Assembly (NCBI RefSeq): GCF_900491935.1
Contig: NZ_UEXK01000004.1
Coordinates: 1,176,774 to 1,209,104 of the forward strand
Length of the DNA: 32,331 nucleotides
From: Klenkia terrae
GTDB taxonomy: Bacteria > Actinomycetota > Actinomycetes > Mycobacteriales > Geodermatophilaceae
Direction of reading: 5' to 3'
The notes beneath the pieces were generated by a model. That model ran no database searches and was not told the origin of the DNA. It saw only the letters and a list, made by a program, of their open reading frames with translations. Of this stretch, positions 8,968 to 16,890 are shown piece after piece. A program made the position numbers and the translations under genes. Numbering within the stretch: position 1 is the stretch's first letter; every line of letters starts with the position of its first letter.

Positions 8968-9001
8968 CCGACTCGGTGGTGCCGCGGCATCCCCGAGTCG
9001 G
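8968..9001 (+). terminator. Small hairpin between fumC and citrate synthase
   Basis: CCGACTCGG (8968-8976) pairs with CCGAGTCGG (8993-9001) around a 16-base loop. It lies 15 bases before the citrate synthase start, so it could be a weak fumC terminator or part of the citrate synthase leader. Structure only. Confidence 0.35.
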
Positions 9002-9016
9002 TAGCGTCCTGACTCA

Positions 9017-10327
<1,311 letters not shown>

Positions 10328-10345
10328 GCCGGCCCCGGAGGACAG

Positions 10346-10528
10346 ATGGACGACGGGGACACCTTCCGCGTGCCGCCCGTGCCGCTGGCCTCCGGGCGCC
10401 TGCTGCCCGACCCGGACGGACGCACCGTCGTCGCGGTGGAGCTGGTCGTGACCACCGCGGACGGCGGCACCGTCCGGATCGCGCTGCACGACCGGCACGG
10501 TGCGTGGTGGGCTCCCCCGGACGGGTGA
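10346..10528 (+). CDS. Small hypothetical protein downstream of citrate synthase
   Basis: Protein of 60 residues with no recognised family. It starts MDDGDTFRVPPVPLASGRLL, has a beta-strand-like alternating stretch (VVAVELVVTT, GTVRIALHD) and ends WWAPPDG. A GGAGGA Shine-Dalgarno (10337-10342) sits three bases before the ATG. The gap to citrate synthase is 18 bases, so it is probably co-transcribed. Codon third positions are G/C-biased as in real genes here. The function is not inferable. Confidence 0.65.
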   Translation: MDDGDTFRVPPVPLASGRLLPDPDGRTVVAVELVVTTADGGTVRIALHDRHGAWWAPPDG

Positions 10529-10654
10529 GAGCGGGCTCCCGGGCGGGGTAGCTGCCTCAACCGGTGCCGTCGACGTCCCGATCCCCTCCGTGGACACCGG
10601 TCGACCGACTGCCCGCCACCGGCGCGGGCGCGACCGGGTGCCGGGGGGAGCACC

Positions 10655-12514
10655 GTGCCAGCGCGCTCGCCTGCCCCTGCCCGGCGACCGGCCGCCCCGC
10701 GGCCGGCGACCCGGACACCCGAGGAGCTCGCCCGGGCCCGCGCCCGCGCGCGGGCGGCGGCCCGTCGGCAGGCACTGGCCGCCCGGGCGCAGCGCAAGGC
10801 CGACGCCCGCGCCCGGCGCCTGGCCGCGGTCGTCCGCTGGACCCATCGCACCGGCGCGATCGGCGGCGCCCTGGCCGTCGTCCTCGTCGCCGCCGTCGTG
10901 ATGTCCGGCGTGCAGCCGGAGACCCCGGCCGCCGCCTCCATCGCCCTGGACCCCGCGGCCGCCGCGACCCAGCTGCGGGACGACCTGACCGCCACCACCA
11001 CCGACCTGCACGCCGCCCGGGTCGCCGTGTCCGCAGCCGAGAACGAGCTGGCCGCCGCGCGCGCCGCGCAGACCACCGCGCAGGCCGACCTGGCCGCCGC
11101 CCGGACCGCCGTCGGCACCGGTGCCGGCGCGCTGTACCAGGGCACCCCCGTCGACCGGGCGGTAGCCGCCGGTTACCCGGCGGGCACCGACCCCGCCGTC
11201 GCCGGCTCCCTCGCCGTCGCGGCGCAGCGGACCGGGCAGCAGCTGGCCGGGCTGACCGTCACGGCGCAGTCCACCGCGCGCACCGCAGAGGCCGCCGCCG
11301 GGCGCGTCGCCACCGCCGAGGCGGTCCTCGCGGCCGCACGCCGGCAGGTCGCCGAGGTCACCACCGCTGCCCGCGACCGGGCCACCGCGCTCGACCCGGT
11401 GGTGACCGTCGCCCTGGCCGGGCTGACCGTCGGCCCCTCGTCGGCCGACCAGCAGGCCACCGACGGCGCCGCCCGCGCCGCCTGGCAGGCCCGGCTGGCC
11501 GCGCTCACCGCGGCCGGCATCACCCTGCCCACGGCCCAGCAGCTGCGCGCCGGCGACCTGCCCGGTGGTCTGACCCCGGCCCGCGACGCCTCCGGCGCCC
11601 CGGTGCCCGGCGTGGCCGCGGGCGTCGTCGACGGCGCCGTCGTCCCCGTGCCCTCCGCCGAGGCCGCCGCGGCGGTCAGCTTCGCCTTCGCCCAGCTGGG
11701 CACGCCCTACCTGGCCGGCGGCACCAGCACGACCGGCGTGGACTGCGCCGGCCTCGCCGACACCGTCTGGACCGCCGCCGGGACCGCCCTGGGCGCCGAC
11801 CTGGCCACCCAGTGGACCGGCGGGTCCGTCGTGCCCGGCGACCGGCTGCAGGCCGGCGACCTGGTCTTCGGGGTCGACGACCTCACCGGGCTGGACGACG
11901 TCGGCATCTCGGTGGGCGCCGGTCTCGTCGTCACGGCCTCGGCCGCCGCGCACCAGGTCGTCGTGTCGACCCTCCCCGAGGGCGCCACCGGCATCCGGGT
12001 CACCGTGCCCGCGGCCACCCCCAACGCCCTGCCCCCGGGCACCGGCACCCTGCCGGCGACCTGCGGGGGGCCCTCGACCCCGGTCACGGCCGCACCGGTC
12101 GACCCGGCCTGGGGCGGGTGGTCCAACGGCCGCATCCCGACCTCGACGTTGTGCCCGATCGGCGGCGGGCAGCTGCTGCGGTGCGACGCGGCCGCGCCCT
12201 ACACCGCGCTGTCGCAGGCCTACCAGCGCGCCTTCGGCACCCCGCTGTGCATCACCGACTCCTACCGCTCCTTCGGCGCGCAGCAGGACGCGCACCGCCG
12301 CAAGCCCGGCATCACCGCGGTCCCCGGCACCTCGAACCACGGCTGGGGCCTGGCGGTGGACCTCTGCGGCGGGGTCAACGGGTTCGGGACCGCCCAGCAC
12401 CAGTGGATGGCGACCTACGCCGGCTACTTCGGCTGGGTGCAGCCGGACTGGGCGCAGGCGACCGGGGAGAACCCGGAGCCCTGGCACTGGGAGTTCGGCG
12501 CCCTCCGCAGCTGA
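10655..12514 (+). CDS. Secreted peptidoglycan hydrolase: NlpC/P60-like domain plus VanY-type D,D-carboxypeptidase
   Basis: Protein of 619 residues, probably cell-wall acting. An Arg/Ala-rich N-terminus (about 65 residues) precedes a membrane anchor or signal near 68-87 (GAIGGALAVVLVAAVVMSGV), followed by an Ala-rich coiled coil (about 100-155 and 200-260). An NlpC/P60-like domain has GTPYLAGGTSTTGVDCAGLA with Cys364. The usual catalytic His position reads LDDVGISVG, with Asp415 instead of His. The C-terminal M15/VanY domain carries SNHGWGLAVDL (H562, D569 as zinc ligands), DSYRSFGAQ and WHWEF (H611). The zinc peptidase is therefore likely active, and the NlpC/P60 module is possibly a binding-only relic. 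Start GTG 10655 with GGGGGAG before it. It is convergent with the next gene, 14 bases away. Confidence 0.88.
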   Translation: MPARSPAPARRPAAPRPATRTPEELARARARARAAARRQALAARAQRKADARARRLAAVVRWTHRTGAIGGALAVVLVAAVVMSGVQPETPAAASIALDPAAAATQLRDDLTATTTDLHAARVAVSAAENELAAARAAQTTAQADLAAARTAVGTGAGALYQGTPVDRAVAAGYPAGTDPAVAGSLAVAAQRTGQQLAGLTVTAQSTARTAEAAAGRVATAEAVLAAARRQVAEVTTAARDRATALDPVVTVALAGLTVGPSSADQQATDGAARAAWQARLAALTAAGITLPTAQQLRAGDLPGGLTPARDASGAPVPGVAAGVVDGAVVPVPSAEAAAAVSFAFAQLGTPYLAGGTSTTGVDCAGLADTVWTAAGTALGADLATQWTGGSVVPGDRLQAGDLVFGVDDLTGLDDVGISVGAGLVVTASAAAHQVVVSTLPEGATGIRVTVPAATPNALPPGTGTLPATCGGPSTPVTAAPVDPAWGGWSNGRIPTSTLCPIGGGQLLRCDAAAPYTALSQAYQRAFGTPLCITDSYRSFGAQQDAHRRKPGITAVPGTSNHGWGLAVDLCGGVNGFGTAQHQWMATYAGYFGWVQPDWAQATGENPEPWHWEFGALRS

Positions 12515-12528
12515 GCGGAGGCCCTAGC

Positions 12529-13278
12529 TCAGGACCAGGGGAGGTCCGAGAGCTCGCGCCAGCGCAGGACGGCGCACGGCTCGACCGTCTCGCCGGCCAA
12601 CCGCCGGGCGACGGCCTGACCGGCCCAGGCGACCGGCCGGCCGGGGGTGATGACGACGCTGCCGTCGGACAGCCGCAGGCCCAGCGCCGCGGCCCGGGCC
12701 AGGACCTGCTCAGGGGCGCTGAGCGCAGCTGTGGCCAGGTGCGGCTGGTCGGCGTCCAGCAGGAGGACGGGGCCCTCCGCCGTGCAGCGGACCACCACGT
12801 CGGCAGCCCGCGCGCGGGCCGCCTCCTGCACGGAGAGCACGTCGAGGACGGCGGTGAACGGGTGCGGGGTCCAGGCCATCAGGCCGGTGCGCCGCTGCAC
12901 GGCCACCTGCCAGGCGAGCTCGTCACCGGCCGGACCGGCCCACCCGAGGACGGCGATGCCGCGGCGGGCGGCCTCGGCGTCGGTGACCGGGCGCTCGTCG
13001 AGCCAGCGGTCGAGCGCGGCCGCGAGGCCGGCGGGGCCCAGGTCGAGCTGGCTGCCGACGATCCCGCCGGCCAGGTCGCCCAGGTCGGTGCGCCGGGAGC
13101 GCTCCTCCTCCTCGACCACCAGCTCGGGGTGGCGCGGGTCGTCCTCGTCGAGGACCAGCCGCAGGCCCGGGCGACCGGCCGCGACCAGCAGCCGGGCGGC
13201 GTCCACCAGGTCGCCGAGGTCGCAGGTCCGGCGGTCCAGCCGGGGCAGCAACCGGAGGGCCGCGCCCAGGGTCGACAT
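12529..13278 (-). CDS. Hypothetical protein at the end of the sigma-like gene group
   Basis: Protein of 249 residues (ATG 13278), no family recognised. It is acidic and Ala/Leu-rich, with LVLDEDDPRHPELVVEEEER near the N-terminus, a central GWAGPAGDELAWQVAVQRRTG and a C-terminus SDGSVVITPGRPVAWAGQAV. It looks soluble and alpha/beta; no signal or membrane segment is seen. An in-frame GTG at 13305 would overlap the upstream gene by 17 bases, and neither start has a clear Shine-Dalgarno. Its stop codon and that of the convergent hydrolase gene both sit in a CTGAGC/GCTCAG palindrome (12511-12532). It follows the 13289-13633 gene on the same strand and may be co-transcribed with the sigma-like gene. 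Confidence 0.65.
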   Translation of the reverse strand: MSTLGAALRLLPRLDRRTCDLGDLVDAARLLVAAGRPGLRLVLDEDDPRHPELVVEEEERSRRTDLGDLAGGIVGSQLDLGPAGLAAALDRWLDERPVTDAEAARRGIAVLGWAGPAGDELAWQVAVQRRTGLMAWTPHPFTAVLDVLSVQEAARARAADVVVRCTAEGPVLLLDADQPHLATAALSAPEQVLARAAALGLRLSDGSVVITPGRPVAWAGQAVARRLAGETVEPCAVLRWRELSDLPWS

Positions 13279-13288
13279 CGAGCGGGGG

Positions 13289-13633
13289 TCAGACGCTGCG
13301 GCCACCGGTGAGCGCAGCGCGCACCGGTGCCGGCAGCTCGGGCAGGCTGAGGGTGCAGGCGAGCTCCATGGCCGACAGCCGCACGGGGAGGGTGTCGGGG
13401 TCCCAGCCGGTCACCAGGCGCACGCGGGCGGCCGACGACGGCCAGACCACGTCGCGGGCCCGGGCCACGTGCAGCTCGGTGAGGACGTCGACGAGGCGGT
13501 CCGCGGTGCTCGAGGGCAGGTCGGCCCGCTCGAGCGCGGTCTCCAGCGCAGCGGCGAGGGCGTCGCGGTCGGCCGCCGACAGCCAGTGCGGCACCAGGAC
13601 GACCCGGGTCTCCTGCTCGAACACCATCGACAT
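13289..13633 (-). CDS. Small hypothetical protein downstream of the sigma-like gene
   Basis: Protein of 114 residues (ATG 13633; GGGAG ten bases upstream), no recognised family. The predicted fold is mixed: VVLVPHWLSAADRDALAAAL, a helical ALERADLPSSTADRLVDVLTEL, then ARVRLVTGWDPDTLPVRLSA and LPELPAPVRAALTGG. A longer version from GTG 13735 would overlap the sigma-like stop (GTGA), but its first 34 codons have many A/T third bases, unlike every other gene here, so that stretch is probably intergenic. The function is unknown. Confidence 0.65.
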   Translation of the reverse strand: MSMVFEQETRVVLVPHWLSAADRDALAAALETALERADLPSSTADRLVDVLTELHVARARDVVWPSSAARVRLVTGWDPDTLPVRLSAMELACTLSLPELPAPVRAALTGGRSV

Positions 13634-13690
13634 CGCGGCCACGCTCCCGTTGCGTCCCTGGACGGCCCCTCGCGGCGCTTCCGTCCCACT

Positions 13691-13723
13691 GACCTCATCT
13701 ATCGGCAGCAGGAGGACCTCATC
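13691..13723. repeat. Direct repeat of GACCTCATC in the gap after the sigma-like gene
   Basis: GACCTCATC occurs at 13691-13699 and 13715-13723, 24 bases apart (about two helical turns). The gap is less GC-rich than its surroundings and on the minus strand contains GCCGATAG, which resembles a sigma-28-type -10. It may be a promoter/operator for the small gene at 13289-13633. This is structural evidence only. Confidence 0.35.
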
Positions 13724-13731
13724 AATCCGAG

Positions 13732-14802
13732 TCACCCGGCCAGTTCGAGCAGGCGGTCCTTGAGGACCCGCTCGGCCCGGTCGGCGTGCACGTTCATGTT
13801 GCGCACCGACGTGCCGAGGTCGGCCGACAGCTGCGTCTTGGTCTGCCCGCCCCACGTCGTCAGGTACCAGGTGACCCAGCCCAGGACGTTGGGCTGGCCG
13901 GCACGCTGGTCGGGCCGGGCGGTGACGTCGGGCGCGCAGGCCGCCGTCAGCGCGTGGGACAGCAGCGTCTGCTCGGCCTCCCCGAGGATCTCGTCGGGTG
14001 CCTGGGCGGTGTCGGGGAGCAGGTGGTCGGCGCCGTCGGGCACGCCGTCCAGCGACTGCAGGTTGCGCAACCCGTTGAGGGTCGCCACGGACTGGGCGTT
14101 CTTGCGCAGGACCGCCACGCTCTGGCCCAGGATCTCGGCCAGCTCCCGCTCGGTGGGGCGGCGCTGGTGCTCGGTGGTGAAGGAGGCGATGGCCTTCTGC
14201 TGCTTGTTCTCCGTGTCCGTGGCGGTCCGGCCGAAGGCGGCCCGGCCCAGGTCGTGCACCCACTTGGACAGCTGGGTGGCCAGGAACGCCCCGAACGGCA
14301 CGCCCTTGGTCTCGTCGTACTGCGCGACGGCCTTGAGGACCCACTCGCTGACCTGCTGGACGACGTCGTCGTTGTCCGGGATGTGCAGCCGGATCGTGCT
14401 CATGTTGCGCTGCAGCCGCTTGAGGCTGACCGGTCCGTAGTGCCGGCACAGGTCGGCGAGGAACTGCGGCGGCAGGTCGCGCGGCGCCCGGCGGCGCACG
14501 CCGCTCTCGGCCCGCAGCCCGACCGTGCGGTGCCCGTGGACGGCGCACCAGTTCTTCACCAGCGCCGACAGCGTGGCCGCGTCGCCCGCGTCGCCGTCCA
14601 CGCGGTACAGCCCCTCGCCCTCGTCGAGGGTCACCGTGGTGCCGGCGGGCAGCGCCTGGCGGAACTCGGCCAGCGGCAGCTCCCGCTCGGTGCGGAAGTG
14701 CACCCGGTCCCGCAGCGTGATGGGGGTCGAGGCCCACGCCTCGTCCTCGGTCATGCCCCCGAAGACCAGTGGGGGGTGGGACCTGCGCAACGGCTCGGAC
14801 AC
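13732..14802 (-). CDS. Atypical sigma-70-family protein with a novel N-terminal region
   Basis: Protein of 356 residues. Residues 143-192 resemble sigma region 2 (VLKAVAQYDETKGVPFGAFL, then SKWVHDLGRAAFG). Residues 199-250 look like region 3 (FTTEHQRRPTERELAEILG), and 302-354 form a region 4-like helix-turn-helix (TKTQLSADLGTSVRNMNVHA). The first ~130 residues match no sigma region I know and contain an ASTPITLRDRVHF stretch and a small alpha/beta segment. It differs clearly from the FliA-type sigma at 18955. Start GTG 14802 with AGGAG seven bases upstream. It lies between the csrA side of the flagellar cluster and two unknown genes. An alternative sigma factor or sigma-mimic regulator of motility is an inference; the promoter it reads is unknown. 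Confidence 0.75.
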   Translation of the reverse strand: MSEPLRRSHPPLVFGGMTEDEAWASTPITLRDRVHFRTERELPLAEFRQALPAGTTVTLDEGEGLYRVDGDAGDAATLSALVKNWCAVHGHRTVGLRAESGVRRRAPRDLPPQFLADLCRHYGPVSLKRLQRNMSTIRLHIPDNDDVVQQVSEWVLKAVAQYDETKGVPFGAFLATQLSKWVHDLGRAAFGRTATDTENKQQKAIASFTTEHQRRPTERELAEILGQSVAVLRKNAQSVATLNGLRNLQSLDGVPDGADHLLPDTAQAPDEILGEAEQTLLSHALTAACAPDVTARPDQRAGQPNVLGWVTWYLTTWGGQTKTQLSADLGTSVRNMNVHADRAERVLKDRLLELAG

Positions 14803-14928
14803 CGGGTGACTCCTGTCGTCGGGTCGGGATCTCGGGGAAGACGGACTGCGCCGGTGCGCCGGTGCGGTCCGCGGGATCGCGACTCGGTGAGAGGACGAGT
14901 GCGACGGTCGATCGGGGTCGTGCTGGGG

Positions 14929-15456
14929 TCAGGCGCTGACGGCGCCGAGCACCTCGGTCTGCCAGACGGGCGCGGCCGTCCAGGACGACCGGTCGCCGGC
15001 CCGCAGGAAGGGGGCCACGACGGCGCTCTCCTCGGCGGTGGGCTCGGTGGCGTACACCGGCATGTGGTCGTAGAGGACCGTGAACAGGTCCGAGACGAAG
15101 CCGTAGGCGGCCTGGGCGGCCGGGCTGAACCGGGCCACCTCGAGCCGCGGACCGAGGTCGACGGCGACGGTGATGCGCAGGACGCGGTCGTCCTTGCTCA
15201 GGCCGGCCAGGGCGACCGGCACCCCGGCGTGCTCGGTGGCCAGCTGGGCCAGGGCCACGAGGCACTTGCGCGCGGCCGCCCGACGCGGGCGGAGCTGGAC
15301 GTGCACGACCAGGTGGTCGGCACCGTCCGGCTCGGCCGCGTCGTCCTCGGGCGCACCCTGCTCGGGCGCGAGGCCCAGCACGGTGCCGTGGATGGTGCCC
15401 TCGCCGGCGTCGTCCCGCGGTGCGGTCGCTGCGGTGTCGGTTGCGCTGTGTCGCAT
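14929..15456 (-). CDS. Hypothetical protein between csrA and the sigma-like gene
   Basis: Protein of 175 residues, no family recognised. A disordered, acidic N-terminal ~45 residues is followed by HLVVHVQLRPRRAAARKCLV, a helical ALAQLATEHAGVPVALAGLS, then ITVAVDLGPRLEVARFSPAAQ and a helix AYGFVSDLFTVLYDHMPVYA, suggesting a small alpha/beta domain. No signal or membrane segment is seen. It does not look like FliW, which would be the expected neighbour of csrA. The ATG at 15456 is preceded by a short GGGG ribosome site. A sigma-28-like promoter lies 36 bases upstream, so it may belong to the flagellar regulon. The gap to the sigma-like gene is 126 bases. Confidence 0.7.
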   Translation of the reverse strand: MRHSATDTAATAPRDDAGEGTIHGTVLGLAPEQGAPEDDAAEPDGADHLVVHVQLRPRRAAARKCLVALAQLATEHAGVPVALAGLSKDDRVLRITVAVDLGPRLEVARFSPAAQAAYGFVSDLFTVLYDHMPVYATEPTAEESAVVAPFLRAGDRSSWTAAPVWQTEVLGAVSA

Positions 15457-15491
15457 GTCCGTTGCCCCCTGTCACGTGCTTGAGGCAAGGA

Positions 15492-15517
15492 TTGCGCACC
15501 GGGGGGCCGGACTTGAG
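15492..15517 (-). promoter_or_regulatory. Weak sigma-28-like promoter before the 175-residue gene
   Basis: On the minus strand TTTGGCTCAAG (with CTCA at 15514-15517) is followed after 16 bases by GCGCAA (15492-15497). The -35 side matches the other flagellar promoters of this window well; the -10 differs from GCCGAA at two bases. The predicted transcript start would be about 30 bases before the ATG. Confidence 0.4.
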
Positions 15518-15565
15518 CCAAATCGGGGTTCGTGTCGCCCAACTACGGACGATTTCGTGGGCAGA

Positions 15566-15859
15566 TCACGCCAAGGAAACGGCCGCCGTGTCGCCGGTGT
15601 CGGCAGGCTTCGGTGTGCCGGTCGCCGAACGGGTGCCGCCGAGGGCCGCGGTCAGCGCGCCGACCGCGTCGGCGGCCACGCGCACCGCCAGACGGCGGGC
15701 CGCCGCGATCTGCTCGTAGACCTCCTCGCGGTGGATCGACACCTCGCGGGGGGCCTTGAAACCCAGCCGGACGGTGTTGCCGCGGACCTCGACGACGTGG
15801 ACCTCGATGTCGTCGCCGATGCGGATGGTCTCGCCGATGTTTCGGGTGAGCGTGAGCAC
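15566..15859 (-). CDS. csrA: Carbon storage regulator / flagellin translational repressor CsrA
   Basis: RNA-binding dimer that binds GGA in hairpin loops and blocks translation. In Bacillus it represses flagellin until FliW removes it. Residues 1-60 match CsrA closely: LTLTRNIGETIRIGDDIEVH, then GNTVRLGFKAPREVSIHREE, with the RNA-contacting L4, R6 and R44 all present. The protein is 97 residues, so it has about 35 extra C-terminal residues (Ala/Thr/Gly-rich). Start GTG 15859 with GGAGGGG (15865-15871) five bases upstream; GTG as Met gives the canonical ML.LTR start. No fliW is seen in the window. A sigma-28-like promoter lies just upstream, separate from flgL. Confidence 0.93.
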   Translation of the reverse strand: MLTLTRNIGETIRIGDDIEVHVVEVRGNTVRLGFKAPREVSIHREEVYEQIAAARRLAVRVAADAVGALTAALGGTRSATGTPKPADTGDTAAVSLA

Positions 15860-15884
15860 CTGGACCCCTCCATGGGTGTCGGTG

Positions 15885-15911
15885 GTCGGCCGGCGTCCTG
15901 CCAGCCGTGAG
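15885..15911 (-). promoter_or_regulatory. Sigma-28-like promoter of csrA
   Basis: On the minus strand CTCA (15908-15911), 17 bases and GCCGAC (15885-15890) match the CTCA-N16/17-GCCG pattern found before fliA, fliC, fliD and flgB. It begins directly after the flgL-csrA inverted repeat and lies 26 bases before the csrA start, leaving room for the Shine-Dalgarno. Confidence 0.55.
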
Positions 15912-15975
15912 CCAGTCGTCCCACCACCATGATCGGCAGTGGCGCAACCCCCGGCGGGACCGGTGGGACGACTGG
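15912..15975 (-). terminator. Inverted repeat between flgL and csrA
   Basis: CCAGTCGTCCCACC (15912-15925) is the exact complement of 15962-15975, a perfect 14-bp stem with a 36-base loop. It lies 26 bases after the flgL stop and immediately before the csrA promoter, so it probably ends the flgN-flgK-flgL transcript and insulates csrA. Confidence 0.55.
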
Positions 15976-16001
15976 GGCGTGCGGGGACGATGAGGCGTCG
16001 A

Positions 16002-16886
16002 TCAGCGGATGTAGTCCACCAGCGACGTCTGCACCGACTGCGAGCTGGCCGCCAGGGCGGCCTGGTAGGCGTTCTGCCGGAGGGTGAGCTCCAGGTAGGC
16101 CTTGGCCGGGTCGATGTCCTCGACATCGGCCAGCTGGGACTTCAGCGCCAGCACGTTGTCCGCGTTGACCGACTTCACCGTGTCGACCCGGTTCACCCGG
16201 ACACCCACCTCCGTGCGTGCCGTCGTCAGCCGCGCGAGTGCGGTGTCGATGTCGGCTAGGCGGCCGGTCAGGTCGCCGGTGGGTGTGAAAGTCATCTCCC
16301 TGGAGATGTTGCCGACCAGGGCGAACAGGTCGTCGCCGCCGACACCGAAGGCGCTCGGCCCGTCGATGTCGGTCCGCACGCTCTCCGTCGTGGAGATCCG
16401 GATGTTCTGGGGGACGCCGGTCCGGCCCGTGAAGGTGCCCGCCGCGCTGTAGGCGTCCGTCCCCGACGTCGCCCCGCCGAACACCGGCCGGCCGTTCACG
16501 GTGCGGTTGGCCATGGCCAGCAACCCGTCACGGAGGCCGGCGACCTCGGTGGACAGCGCCTGCAGCGACTGCGGGCTCTGCGAGCCGGTGCTGGCGGCCT
16601 GCGTGGTGAGGTCGCGGACGCGCCGGAGCATGTCGCCCATCGTGCCCAGCGCACCGTCGGCGGCGGCCAGCGTGGTGGAGGCCTGCGAGATGTTGGACGT
16701 GTACTGGTCGTTGGCGGCCAGGTCCGTCCGGGTGCGCATGGCCGTGGACGTCCCGCTCGGGGAGTCCGAGGGCCGGGTGAGCGCCTTGCCCGACGAGATC
16801 TGGTCGTTGAGCTTGGCGATGGCAGAGAGGTTCTGGCCCATGTTGCGGATGTTGATGTCCGCCAGGGTCCGCTGCGTGATGCGCAT
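16002..16886 (-). CDS. flgL: Flagellar hook-filament junction protein FlgL (HAP3)
   Basis: Protein of 294 residues that joins the hook-associated FlgK ring to the filament. The flagellin-like N-terminus MRITQRTLADINIRNMGQNL and heptad region LAKLNDQISSGK...RPSDSPSGTSTAM are the FlgL signature. The C-terminal helix (YLELTLRQNAYQAALAASSQ) is the D0 partner. It is secreted by the flagellar type III system without a cleaved signal. The ATG lies four bases after the flgK stop and is translationally coupled. Confidence 0.93.
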   Translation of the reverse strand: MRITQRTLADINIRNMGQNLSAIAKLNDQISSGKALTRPSDSPSGTSTAMRTRTDLAANDQYTSNISQASTTLAAADGALGTMGDMLRRVRDLTTQAASTGSQSPQSLQALSTEVAGLRDGLLAMANRTVNGRPVFGGATSGTDAYSAAGTFTGRTGVPQNIRISTTESVRTDIDGPSAFGVGGDDLFALVGNISREMTFTPTGDLTGRLADIDTALARLTTARTEVGVRVNRVDTVKSVNADNVLALKSQLADVEDIDPAKAYLELTLRQNAYQAALAASSQSVQTSLVDYIR

Positions 16887-16890
16887 CAGG

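Noticed and set aside
13634-13735. An upstream GTGA-overlap start for the 13289-13633 gene
   Set aside because: The added 34 codons have many A/T third bases, unlike real genes here, and contain a direct repeat and promoter-like sequence.
14803-14928. A flagellar promoter for the sigma-like gene
   Set aside because: CTCA followed after 15 bases by GCGGAC on the minus strand matches the -10 at only four of six bases, too weak to call in GC-rich DNA.
14929-15456. FliW as identity of the gene next to csrA
   Set aside because: The sequence shows none of the FliW motifs; only position suggested it.
13289-15499. A 736-codon minus-strand frame running through the sigma-like gene
   Set aside because: Only its last ~114 codons look coding; the rest is Arg/Pro-rich shadow of the sigma-like gene and the 175-residue gene.
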